This document shows, piece by piece, positions 26,733 through 33,591 of a DNA stretch of 64,000 nt. The stretch comes from Candidatus Saccharibacteria bacterium oral taxon 488. GTDB taxonomy: Bacteria > Patescibacteriota > Saccharimonadia > Saccharimonadales > Saccharimonadaceae. The notes under the pieces are model-generated. The model did not search any database and was not told the origin of the DNA. It saw only the letters and a list, made by a program, of their open reading frames with translations. The stretch is taken from assembly GCA_010202465.1 (NCBI GenBank), contig CP047919.1:1-64000 (forward strand), in the 5' to 3' direction. A program made the position numbers and the translations under genes. Numbering within the stretch: the first letter of the stretch is position 1; each line of letters begins with the position of its first letter.

Positions 26733-26851
26733 GAGTTATGCCGCTCCCGTCTCGGTTTATCCGGGACTTATTTTATTGTTTTGTTTAGTACGCGGAGTGG
26801 GTATCGAATAGAATTTTGGGCCGACGGCACCATCTAAATCAGGAAATATTA

Positions 26852-26880
26852 TTGACAAATTAAAAACCTTATGCTATTAT
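26852..26880 (+). promoter_or_regulatory. Strong promoter before the His-rich peptide gene
   Basis: TTGACA (26852-26857) and TATTAT (26875-26880) with 17 bases between. The leader then has a 6-bp hairpin CTATGG/CCATAG (26891-26908). Promoter spacer and parts of the leader match those of the small gene at 61661. The rest of the 195 bp between tRNA-Ser and the gene shows nothing else of note beyond a weak TCCCG/CGGGA hairpin after the tRNA. Confidence 0.75.
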
Positions 26881-26927
26881 CCTAACATTGCTATGGCCAG
26901 ATCCATAGAGATAAACATAAAAAGAAT

Positions 26928-27281
26928 ATGAAATATTTATCACACATTATTACTACTACCACGATGGCACTGGGCCTGTCGACCAGCCTCGGCGTGTTTC
27001 TACACGATACGAATATCGATAAAGCGATTGTTTCTGCTTGGCAACTCATGAGTGATGCGCGCCAGGTTGATGACGACCATCACAGCAAGCCGCATTCCTC
27101 ACCGCACACTCACTCTGACCATCATGATTTTTCAGGGGTGCTAAAGGACGGACAAACTCATCCGCGGACGACGCCGCGCAGCGCTGATCGCAAACACCTA
27201 CACACCAAGCTTGTCAGTCGTGGTGGCGATGGTGACATTGATGGGCATCGACTGATAGTCGATCCGATTAGCGTGAACTGA
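26928..27281 (+). CDS. Small exported His-rich protein
   Basis: 117 residues. N-terminal hydrophobic segment (about 5-25, with TTTTMALGLSTSLGVF) that could be a signal peptide or anchor, then a hydrophilic region with a cluster of His (DDDHHSKPHSSPHTHSDHHD, about residues 50-69) of the kind that binds zinc or nickel, and an unstructured tail. I do not recognise a family. It has its own strong promoter and a 48-base leader, and its end overlaps the convergent valS end by 14 bases. The protein is probably real given promoter and signal, but codon evidence was not computed. Confidence 0.6.
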   Translation: MKYLSHIITTTTMALGLSTSLGVFLHDTNIDKAIVSAWQLMSDARQVDDDHHSKPHSSPHTHSDHHDFSGVLKDGQTHPRTTPRSADRKHLHTKLVSRGGDGDIDGHRLIVDPISVN

Positions 27282-28476
27282 TGACTTCGAGCTCGCCGAT
27301 GAAGCGCTGGATGAGCTTTTCTTGCTCGGCCAGCTGCTGGCGAGTTTCCTCGACGAGATGGGCTGGCGCCTTTTCAACATAAGTTGGATTATCCAGCCGT
27401 GCTTGGAGGCTTGACAGGGTTCGCCGCGCTTCACTTAGCCGCACTTCCAGATCGGTCTGGTGCTGATAGAGTGTCTCCTCGTCAATATCCAACCACGCTT
27501 CCCTGTTTGCCGCCGCCAACCTAAGGCCTCGCGGTTGATCGGTGTGTGCAATTGACTCCAGGCGCATGAGGTGTTTGATGGTGTCTTGATTATCGGCGAT
27601 GAGGCTGTCATTACCGTATAACAAGCGGTATTTCTTATTGCCCGGCAGTTCGGCGATTACCCAGCGGCCTTCCGCGACCAGCGTCTTCAGCTGTTCAAAC
27701 TGCTCGGCGGCGATAGGATCAAACTTTTCTGGGGTTGGCCAGTGGTCGCGCATTAAAATGCCATCGGTGTAATTAAGCGTCTGCCAAATCGTCTCAGTGA
27801 CAAATGGCGCGAACGGATGAGCGATTTTCAGGCTGGTCGCTAGCGCCCATGACAGCAATGGGCGATTGATAGCGGTTTTTGACGATTCGATGTACCAATC
27901 AGCCAGATCATCCCAAATAGCGTGATAGACCGTATCCGCGGCTTCAGAAAAGCGGTACTGCTCCAGGCGGACGGCAACGTTATTGGCAGCGTCGTTCAGC
28001 TGGCGGATAATCCAGTGGTCGGCCGGCGTCTGCGGCTCCAAGTCAACGATTTGGTGCTCATCGCCAATTTGCGCCTCGACGAAACGAGCGATATTCCACA
28101 GCTTATTACAGAAATTACGAGCAGCGATGACCGCGCCCTTGTTGAAGGCTTGATGCTGAGCTGGCGCGCGGCCAGCGATGATGCCCATGCGGGTGGCGTC
28201 TGAGCCAAATTCTGAGACTAATTCCATTGGATTGATGACATTGCCCTTGGATTTGGACATTTTTTGATTGTGCTCGTCGTTGACCATACCGTGCAGGTAA
28301 ACGTCCTTGAACGGCAGTTTGCCAGTACGGTACAGACTGAGCATAATCATACGCGCCACCCATGCCCGCATAATGTCCATGCCAGTTTCCATCAGGCTGG
28401 TTGGGAAATATTTGGCTAGTTCCCACCGTTTAGATAATCGGTAACTATGTATGGCCACTGTCCAGACGAGAACCAA
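27268..28476 (-). CDS. valS: Valyl-tRNA synthetase, 3' part (frameshifted from 5' part)
   Basis: C-terminal portion of ValS in a different frame from its 5' part. It resumes at about 28424 with ELAKYFPTSLMETGMDIMRA, then the KMSKS loop (NQKMSKSKGNVINP), the anticodon-binding domain and a C-terminal coiled coil (about the last 75 residues, rich in Leu/Glu/Arg/Gln) that grips the tRNA. The first 15 or so codons of this reading frame, above 28424, overlap the 5' part and are not ValS sequence. The whole open frame continues intact to its stop, so only one base change separates the two parts. Confidence 0.88.
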   Translation of the reverse strand: MVLVWTVAIHSYRLSKRWELAKYFPTSLMETGMDIMRAWVARMIMLSLYRTGKLPFKDVYLHGMVNDEHNQKMSKSKGNVINPMELVSEFGSDATRMGIIAGRAPAQHQAFNKGAVIAARNFCNKLWNIARFVEAQIGDEHQIVDLEPQTPADHWIIRQLNDAANNVAVRLEQYRFSEAADTVYHAIWDDLADWYIESSKTAINRPLLSWALATSLKIAHPFAPFVTETIWQTLNYTDGILMRDHWPTPEKFDPIAAEQFEQLKTLVAEGRWVIAELPGNKKYRLLYGNDSLIADNQDTIKHLMRLESIAHTDQPRGLRLAAANREAWLDIDEETLYQHQTDLEVRLSEARRTLSSLQARLDNPTYVEKAPAHLVEETRQQLAEQEKLIQRFIGELEVISSR

Positions 28477-29822
28477 GTGTCAAAGGTATCTTCTTCTCTG
28501 ATATATGTTGTGCCATTTACAACTATCTTTCGTTCGTCAGTGCGGATGTTGAATATCCAATCGCGCGGGTCGCTTTCATTGACAAATGCTGGAATCGGGA
28601 TGCCCCACGGGATTTGCCGAGAAATATTCCAGTCTTTCAATTGCTTGAGATAAGCGATGAGTTCTTTGCGTTTGGCGGCTGGATAAAAGGTAATCTCTTC
28701 CCTCTCTAAGGCTTCAATGGCTGGCTGAGCTAGTGGCTGCATTTTAATAAACCACTGCTCCTTAACCATCGGCTCAATGACGCTGCCGCATTTGTAGCAG
28801 TGTCCGACAGCATGTTCGATGTCTGTCTCGCCGCGGCGCAGCTCTAGCGACTCCAAAGCCGCCAACACGCGAGTACGGGCTTCTGCCGGCGTCAGGCCTA
28901 GGAATTGCGGCGGTACGTTGATCATCTTGCCTTCTTGGCTGATGATTTGTTTGAGCGGCAGATGGTGGCGCTGGGCCATCTCGAAGTCGTTCGGGTCGTG
29001 TGCCGGTGTAATTTTCACTGCGCCAGTGCCATAGTCCATATCGACGTGCTCGTCGGCGATAATCGGGATTTCCTCGTCGGTGATTGGTAGTAAAATTCGT
29101 GTACCGATGAGGTGTTTGTAGCGCTCATCGTCCGGGTGGACAGCCACTGCCACGTCGCCCAGCATAGTCTCCGGCCGCGTGGTGGCAATGACGATTTCAC
29201 CGATTTTATCCAGTGTCGGGTAAGCAATTTGCCACAACTTCCCTTTTTCGTTTTTATGCTCAACTTCAATGTCGGCGAAGCTGGTTTGGTGGTTGGTGCA
29301 ATAATTAACGATTCGCTCACCGCGGTAAACTAGCCCGTCATCCCACAGCTTTTTGAAAGTCTCGTACACGGTGGCGATAACTTTATCGTCCAGCGTAAAG
29401 GTCAAATGCTGCCAAGAAGCGCTGACGCCCAGAGCGCGCAGCTGCAACTCCATGTTGCCGCGTTTTTCTTCAACAAATTGCCAAACCTGGTCGTACAGTT
29501 GTTCACGTGAAAAGTCGAAGCGGCTTTTTCCCTGTTTGGCTAGCTCTTTTTCATAAACCACCCAGGTCTCGAAGCCAGCATGATCTGCTCCAGGAATAAA
29601 TACCGCATCATCGCCCTTCATGCGGTGATAGCGGATCATAATATCCTTCAAATTCATGTCCAGGGCATGGCCAATGTGCAAGTTACCATTGGCGTTGGGT
29701 GGTGGCATGACGATGGAGTACGGTTTGCCGACACCGGTCGGCTCTAATGCGCCGCTGGTTTCCCACATGGCGTAAATGTTTGGTTCGTAATCGTTTGGGG
29801 TGTATTGTTTGGCTAGTTGCAT
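28416..29822 (-). CDS. valS: Valyl-tRNA synthetase, 5' part (ends at a frameshift)
   Basis: ValS charges tRNA-Val and edits misactivated threonine. This 468-residue part has the catalytic HIGH motif (PPPNANGNLHIGHALD, about 37-52), the editing domain (about 200-330, including TTRPETMLGDVAVAV and DYGTGAVKITPAHDPND) and the return of the Rossmann fold up to DTWFSSGQWPYIV. It then reads DYLNGGN and stops. Adding one G to the GGG run at 28422-28424 (complement) restores DYLNGGELAKYFPTS and joins the 3' part. An essential gene this complete suggests a sequencing error or a very recent mutation. Two CACGTG palindromes lie just upstream. Confidence 0.9.
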   Translation of the reverse strand: MQLAKQYTPNDYEPNIYAMWETSGALEPTGVGKPYSIVMPPPNANGNLHIGHALDMNLKDIMIRYHRMKGDDAVFIPGADHAGFETWVVYEKELAKQGKSRFDFSREQLYDQVWQFVEEKRGNMELQLRALGVSASWQHLTFTLDDKVIATVYETFKKLWDDGLVYRGERIVNYCTNHQTSFADIEVEHKNEKGKLWQIAYPTLDKIGEIVIATTRPETMLGDVAVAVHPDDERYKHLIGTRILLPITDEEIPIIADEHVDMDYGTGAVKITPAHDPNDFEMAQRHHLPLKQIISQEGKMINVPPQFLGLTPAEARTRVLAALESLELRRGETDIEHAVGHCYKCGSVIEPMVKEQWFIKMQPLAQPAIEALEREEITFYPAAKRKELIAYLKQLKDWNISRQIPWGIPIPAFVNESDPRDWIFNIRTDERKIVVNGTTYIREEDTFDTWFSSGQWPYIVTDYLNGGN

Positions 29823-29834
29823 GAATAATTCCTA

Positions 29835-29887
29835 CTTTTCACGTGAAAAGCGAGCATCGCTACCGTCAAGATTTTTCACGTGAAAAC
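29835..29887. promoter_or_regulatory. Two CACGTG palindromes resembling parS
   Basis: CTTTTCACGTGAAAAG (29835-29850, perfect palindrome) and TTTTTCACGTGAAAAC (29872-29887) lie upstream of valS, centres 37 bp apart. A third, TTGTTCACGTGAAAAG (29499-29514), is inside valS. They match the ParB site TGTTTCACGTGAAACA at 11-13 of 16 positions with an identical core. An operator for another palindrome-binding regulator of valS is the alternative. Confidence 0.5.
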
Positions 29888-29993
29888 TCAGACAATAGGC
29901 GTAAATGATCTCTCCACGCGGTTATATTACCAAGCCAATTATACCACAGAAAAAGGGGCGGTAAAATCGCGGATAATATCTGGCTGGGGCGTT

Positions 29994-30917
29994 TTAACGC
30001 AGTGTTTGATAGGCGCGGTACAGCCAGTAGCGGCTGCGCTGCAATGGTAAATCCCAAGCTCCGGCAAAAGTAACGTCGCGTCCGCCAAATGAGCGTTTGA
30101 ACTTGGTGAAGCCAGTCCATGGATGGTTTTTGTCGGCGCCGTCCGGGGTAATGCCGTAAAGATCGGCAGTGGTTAATCCGCGCTGCTGAGCGTCAATGAT
30201 CGCCTCAGCCAGCAGGGCAGTGCCAGCGTTGAGTTTGCGGTGAGCCGGGTCTGACGAGGCGCCAGCATGGGCGTAATATAGCGTGTCGCTGCTGTGGTAA
30301 AACAGGGCAGCGGCAATGGGCTGATCGTCAAGCGCAGCGTAGTACAGTGTGGCTGCGCCGAGTGGGAAGAGGGTGGCGGCTTGCTGGCGGAAATAACTAT
30401 CGGGGTGTGGTGTGATGCCGCGCTGTCGGGCGACTTGGTGGACGAATTTCAGTAAGATATCAATGTCATGCGGGTCGGTCGAGCGGTGGACAGAGACGCC
30501 TTTTTTATGATAATTGCGGTACACATTACGAACTGGCTGTGCCATATGGGCGATCAGCTGGTCTTGCGGCTGGGTCAGGTCGATGACGTGCGAGTGCTCG
30601 GGCTGGAGTTTTTGGTAGGTGACCTTTTTCCAGCCGTGAGTTTGCAGATGGGCGGTAAAGTCGAGGTTGGTTGGCTCAACGCGCAGGAAAGTAACGCGGT
30701 GTGTTTTACCAAGCTGAGCTAGGGAATCAAGGGCTGCTGCGAGCGAATGCTCGTCATTGGCAGTAGGACCGTACGGACAGTACAGGCGGGAATTGCCAGT
30801 GCTGCGCTCTAAAATAGCCAAGTATTCCCAGTCCGGGCCGCTATCGCGAAAGGTGGTGCGCCCGAGCGACTCTTGAAAGGCTTGCCAGGCGGTTGATTGT
30901 AAAAAATGTTGGTTCAT
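29994..30917 (-). CDS. FemAB-family peptidyltransferase
   Basis: FemA/B/X enzymes add amino acids from aminoacyl-tRNA to the peptide stem of lipid II or nucleotide precursor. 307 residues with the twin GNAT-like fold: the first half around LYCPYGP, and the second with NVYRNYHKKGVSVHR, then LLAEAIIDAQQRGLTTADLY and GFTKFKRSFGG, the family's C-terminal signature. It lies 18 bases downstream of tsaD on the same strand and is probably co-transcribed. The amino acid added is unknown; serine tRNAs are abundant in this window, but that is not evidence for serine. Confidence 0.87.
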   Translation of the reverse strand: MNQHFLQSTAWQAFQESLGRTTFRDSGPDWEYLAILERSTGNSRLYCPYGPTANDEHSLAAALDSLAQLGKTHRVTFLRVEPTNLDFTAHLQTHGWKKVTYQKLQPEHSHVIDLTQPQDQLIAHMAQPVRNVYRNYHKKGVSVHRSTDPHDIDILLKFVHQVARQRGITPHPDSYFRQQAATLFPLGAATLYYAALDDQPIAAALFYHSSDTLYYAHAGASSDPAHRKLNAGTALLAEAIIDAQQRGLTTADLYGITPDGADKNHPWTGFTKFKRSFGGRDVTFAGAWDLPLQRSRYWLYRAYQTLR

Positions 30918-30935
30918 GTTGTAATCCTCACAACG

Positions 30936-32249
30936 TTAGATTGCTGTCATTGATAAACTTGGTTGCACTTCCAGGTCGTACGGGTCGGCGGGCTTGTCGA
31001 TTTGGGCGCGGAAATAACCGAGCGCGGCGATCATGGCGGCGTTGTCGGTGCAGAGCTGGATGGGCGCGTATTCGATATCGATAGGCAAGGCCTCACGCAG
31101 TTGGCGGCGTAATTCTTGATTGGCGGCGACGCCACCGGCGATGACGACGGAGGCAGGCTGGAAATTGTCGTAAACTTTCTTAGTCTTATCGACCAAGGTT
31201 TTAACGGCGGTGTACTGGAAACTGGCTGCCATATTATGCCTCAATTCGTCGGTTATTAGGGCAGGGAGCTCGTGCGATGGAAAAGTGAAGTCTTTGCCCA
31301 CCTCGCGCTGAACAGCTCTCAGGACGGCCGTCTTGAGGCCGGAGAAGGAAAAATCGTATTCACCAGCAAGCTTAGCGATGGGTAAGTGAAAGGCGCGGGG
31401 ATCGCCGAGTTCGGCTGCTTTGGCGATGGCAGGGCCGCCAGGGTAGGGCAAGCCAATGATTTTAGCGACCTTGTCGAACGCCTCGCCAACGGCGTCGTCC
31501 TGGGTTTGGCCGATGAGCTGGTAGTCGCCGTGATTTTGGAACAGGACCAGCTGTGAGTGGCCGCCAGAGACGATGAGGGCGAGGAGAGGGAAGGTGGGTT
31601 GATGGTGTGGCAGGATAAGACTAAGGCAAGCTGGCGACCTCTCATCGGTGCCGATGGTTTTGCGGACGGCGCTGCCGGATGCGTTCGGCGCAGAGGAGAC
31701 GGTTGCCAGTTGCCGGCTAGAGGCAGGGACGTCTGTATCGGAGTACTCTTTACGGGTGGCTTCGCCAGCCCGTGGCGTTCGGCTGACGGGGCTTGACGCG
31801 CCCGTCACAGCCTCCTTAAAGATGACTGCTGAGGTTGGCTCGACAGTTTTTGACTTGTCAATAATATGGCGAGATCCTTGTTTTGTAATAAAGTTAGCAT
31901 ACACATGCGCCTCGACGTGATGTATTTTGTAGAGTGGTTTATTGTGAATGATGGCGAGGGTGCGGGCGGCGAGGGTACCGATGAGCAGCGAGCCGATCAG
32001 GCCGGGCGCGTAGGTGACGGCGATGGCGTCGACATCGTCCCAGGTGCAATCAGCGTCAGACAGAGCTTTTTTGATGACAGGGTTAATAACCTCTAGGTGG
32101 CTGCGGGCGGCAATTTCTGGGATAACGCCGCCGTATTCGGCATGGATGTCGATTTGGGAATTGACGACATTAGAAAGCAGGCGTTCGCCGTCTTCAACGA
32201 CCGCCGCCGCTGTTTCATCGCAGCTGGACTCGATTCCCAAAATCCTCAT
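30936..32249 (-). CDS. tsaD: tRNA threonylcarbamoyladenosine transferase TsaD with an internal insert
   Basis: Catalytic subunit for the t6A37 modification of ANN-decoding tRNAs. It begins MRILGIESSCDETAAAVVED, with metal ligands in HHVEAHVYANF (His110, His111 and His115 region), SGGHSQLV at about 228-235, and the C-terminal motif VVIAGGVAANQELR. At 437 residues it is about 95 longer than usual. The excess (about residues 122-219) sits between the HxxxH motif and FPLLALIVSGGH, is Ser/Thr/Pro/Arg-rich and has no recognisable fold. TATAAT (32258-32263, complement) ends eight bases before the ATG. Confidence 0.94.
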   Translation of the reverse strand: MRILGIESSCDETAAAVVEDGERLLSNVVNSQIDIHAEYGGVIPEIAARSHLEVINPVIKKALSDADCTWDDVDAIAVTYAPGLIGSLLIGTLAARTLAIIHNKPLYKIHHVEAHVYANFITKQGSRHIIDKSKTVEPTSAVIFKEAVTGASSPVSRTPRAGEATRKEYSDTDVPASSRQLATVSSAPNASGSAVRKTIGTDERSPACLSLILPHHQPTFPLLALIVSGGHSQLVLFQNHGDYQLIGQTQDDAVGEAFDKVAKIIGLPYPGGPAIAKAAELGDPRAFHLPIAKLAGEYDFSFSGLKTAVLRAVQREVGKDFTFPSHELPALITDELRHNMAASFQYTAVKTLVDKTKKVYDNFQPASVVIAGGVAANQELRRQLREALPIDIEYAPIQLCTDNAAMIAALGYFRAQIDKPADPYDLEVQPSLSMTAI

Positions 32250-32289
32250 TTGCTTTTATTATAGCAAATATAAGTGGTAAAATAGGGAT

Positions 32290-33588
32290 ATGAAAGCCAC
32301 ATTGGTGAAATTTGTGAGGAAGGTGCTGCCGGGCGGGATGCTGCGGCGGTTAGAAAATGGGTATCGGCGGTTGCGTGTCAAGCTGGTTAGCGCGCGGTAT
32401 GGCAATCCGTCAAAGCACCTCAGGGTGATCGCGGTGACGGGGACGAATGGCAAGACGACGACATCATGCTATATCAATGAGATTTTGAAAGAAGCTCATT
32501 TCACGACCGCGATGTTTACCACAGCGGTGATCGAGGTGGCGGGCAAGCGAAAACTCAACGACCTCAACGCTACGGTGGCAAGTACGGCGCGAATGCAGCG
32601 GTTTTTCCGCGATGCCAAGCGGGCGAATGTTGACTACGTAGTGCTAGAGGTGACGAGTCATGCGCTGGATCAGCACAAGCTGGACGGCGTGCCGATCGAG
32701 GCGGCGGTGATGACGAATTTGACGCAGGATCACCTGGATTATCACAAGACGATGGAAGAGTACGCGGCGGCCAAGGGCAAGCTGTTTCAGCTGCACCCAC
32801 GGTTTATCGTGCTCAATCGCGACGACGAGTGGTATGACTATTTCAATCAGTTTGTCGCCAGCGAGCAAAAGATGACGTATGGCCGAAGCGTGGAGGCTGA
32901 GGCAAAAATTACCCACGTCAAGTTGTATCGCAAGGGCACCGAGGCCGACGTCGTGCTGGATCATCAGACACACTTGGAGTTGGCGACGAATCTGCCGGGC
33001 GAGTTCAACGTGATGAATATGACGGCCGCGACGACGCTGGCGTATCTATTAGGCGTCAAGCTGGAGGATATCCAAGAGGGGGTGGCTAATGTCGAGGCCG
33101 TGCCGGGGCGGTTTGAGCGAGCGGTCGAGGGACTGGGTTATGATGTGATCGTTGATTATGCTCATACGCCGGATGCCCTGGAAAAACTGTTGGCGGCGGC
33201 CCGCGGCATCACCAAGCAGCGGGTGATCTTGGTGTTCGGGGCGTGTGGCGATCGTGATCAGGGCAAGCGGCCGATTATGGGCGAGATTGCGGCACGTGGG
33301 GCAGATCGGATTTTCCTGACTGACGAGGAGAGCTACAACGAAGATCCAGAGCAAATCCGGCAAATGTTGATGGAAGGAATTGAGCGCGGTCGCGGCGACG
33401 CGAAAACGACGGAAATTGCCGACCGACGCCAGGCGATTGAGCGAGCGCTTGGCTGTGCCAAGAAGGGCGATATGGTGCTGATCACCGGTATGGGCCACGA
33501 GCAATATCGGATCGTCAATGGTCAGCGGCTGCCGTGGAATGATGGCCAGGTGGTGCGCGAGATCGTTGGTCGGGAACGGGCGGCGTGA
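32290..33588 (+). CDS. murE: Short MurE-type Mur ligase
   Basis: UDP-MurNAc-tripeptide synthetase family; adds the third residue of the stem peptide using ATP. 432 residues: the usual N-terminal UMP-binding domain is absent, and the P-loop GTNGKTTT is at 51-58. The central domain has TSHALDQHKLDG and NLTQDHLDYH, and the C-terminal domain has DYAHTPDALEKLL and FGACGDRDQGKRP. The loop that is DNPR in diaminopimelate-adding enzymes reads DEESYNEDP here, so the amino acid cannot be predicted. TAAAAT (32278-32283) ends six bases before the ATG. It is divergent from tsaD and four bases upstream of the RNA repair gene. Confidence 0.9.
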   Translation: MKATLVKFVRKVLPGGMLRRLENGYRRLRVKLVSARYGNPSKHLRVIAVTGTNGKTTTSCYINEILKEAHFTTAMFTTAVIEVAGKRKLNDLNATVASTARMQRFFRDAKRANVDYVVLEVTSHALDQHKLDGVPIEAAVMTNLTQDHLDYHKTMEEYAAAKGKLFQLHPRFIVLNRDDEWYDYFNQFVASEQKMTYGRSVEAEAKITHVKLYRKGTEADVVLDHQTHLELATNLPGEFNVMNMTAATTLAYLLGVKLEDIQEGVANVEAVPGRFERAVEGLGYDVIVDYAHTPDALEKLLAAARGITKQRVILVFGACGDRDQGKRPIMGEIAARGADRIFLTDEESYNEDPEQIRQMLMEGIERGRGDAKTTEIADRRQAIERALGCAKKGDMVLITGMGHEQYRIVNGQRLPWNDGQVVREIVGRERAA

Positions 33589-33591
33589 GGC

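Noticed and set aside
26733-26790. Terminator after tRNA-Ser(GCT)
   Set aside because: The TCCCG/CGGGA stem is only five pairs with a long loop; too weak to list as a feature.
28416-28476. Programmed -1 frameshifting as an explanation for valS
   Set aside because: No slippery heptamer of the X XXY YYZ type spans the junction, and a single missing G restores the family sequence exactly.
31557-31920. Plus-strand genes within the tsaD insert
   Set aside because: The minus-strand frame is continuous through tsaD with both flanking motifs intact; the plus-strand frames have no RBS or recognisable product.
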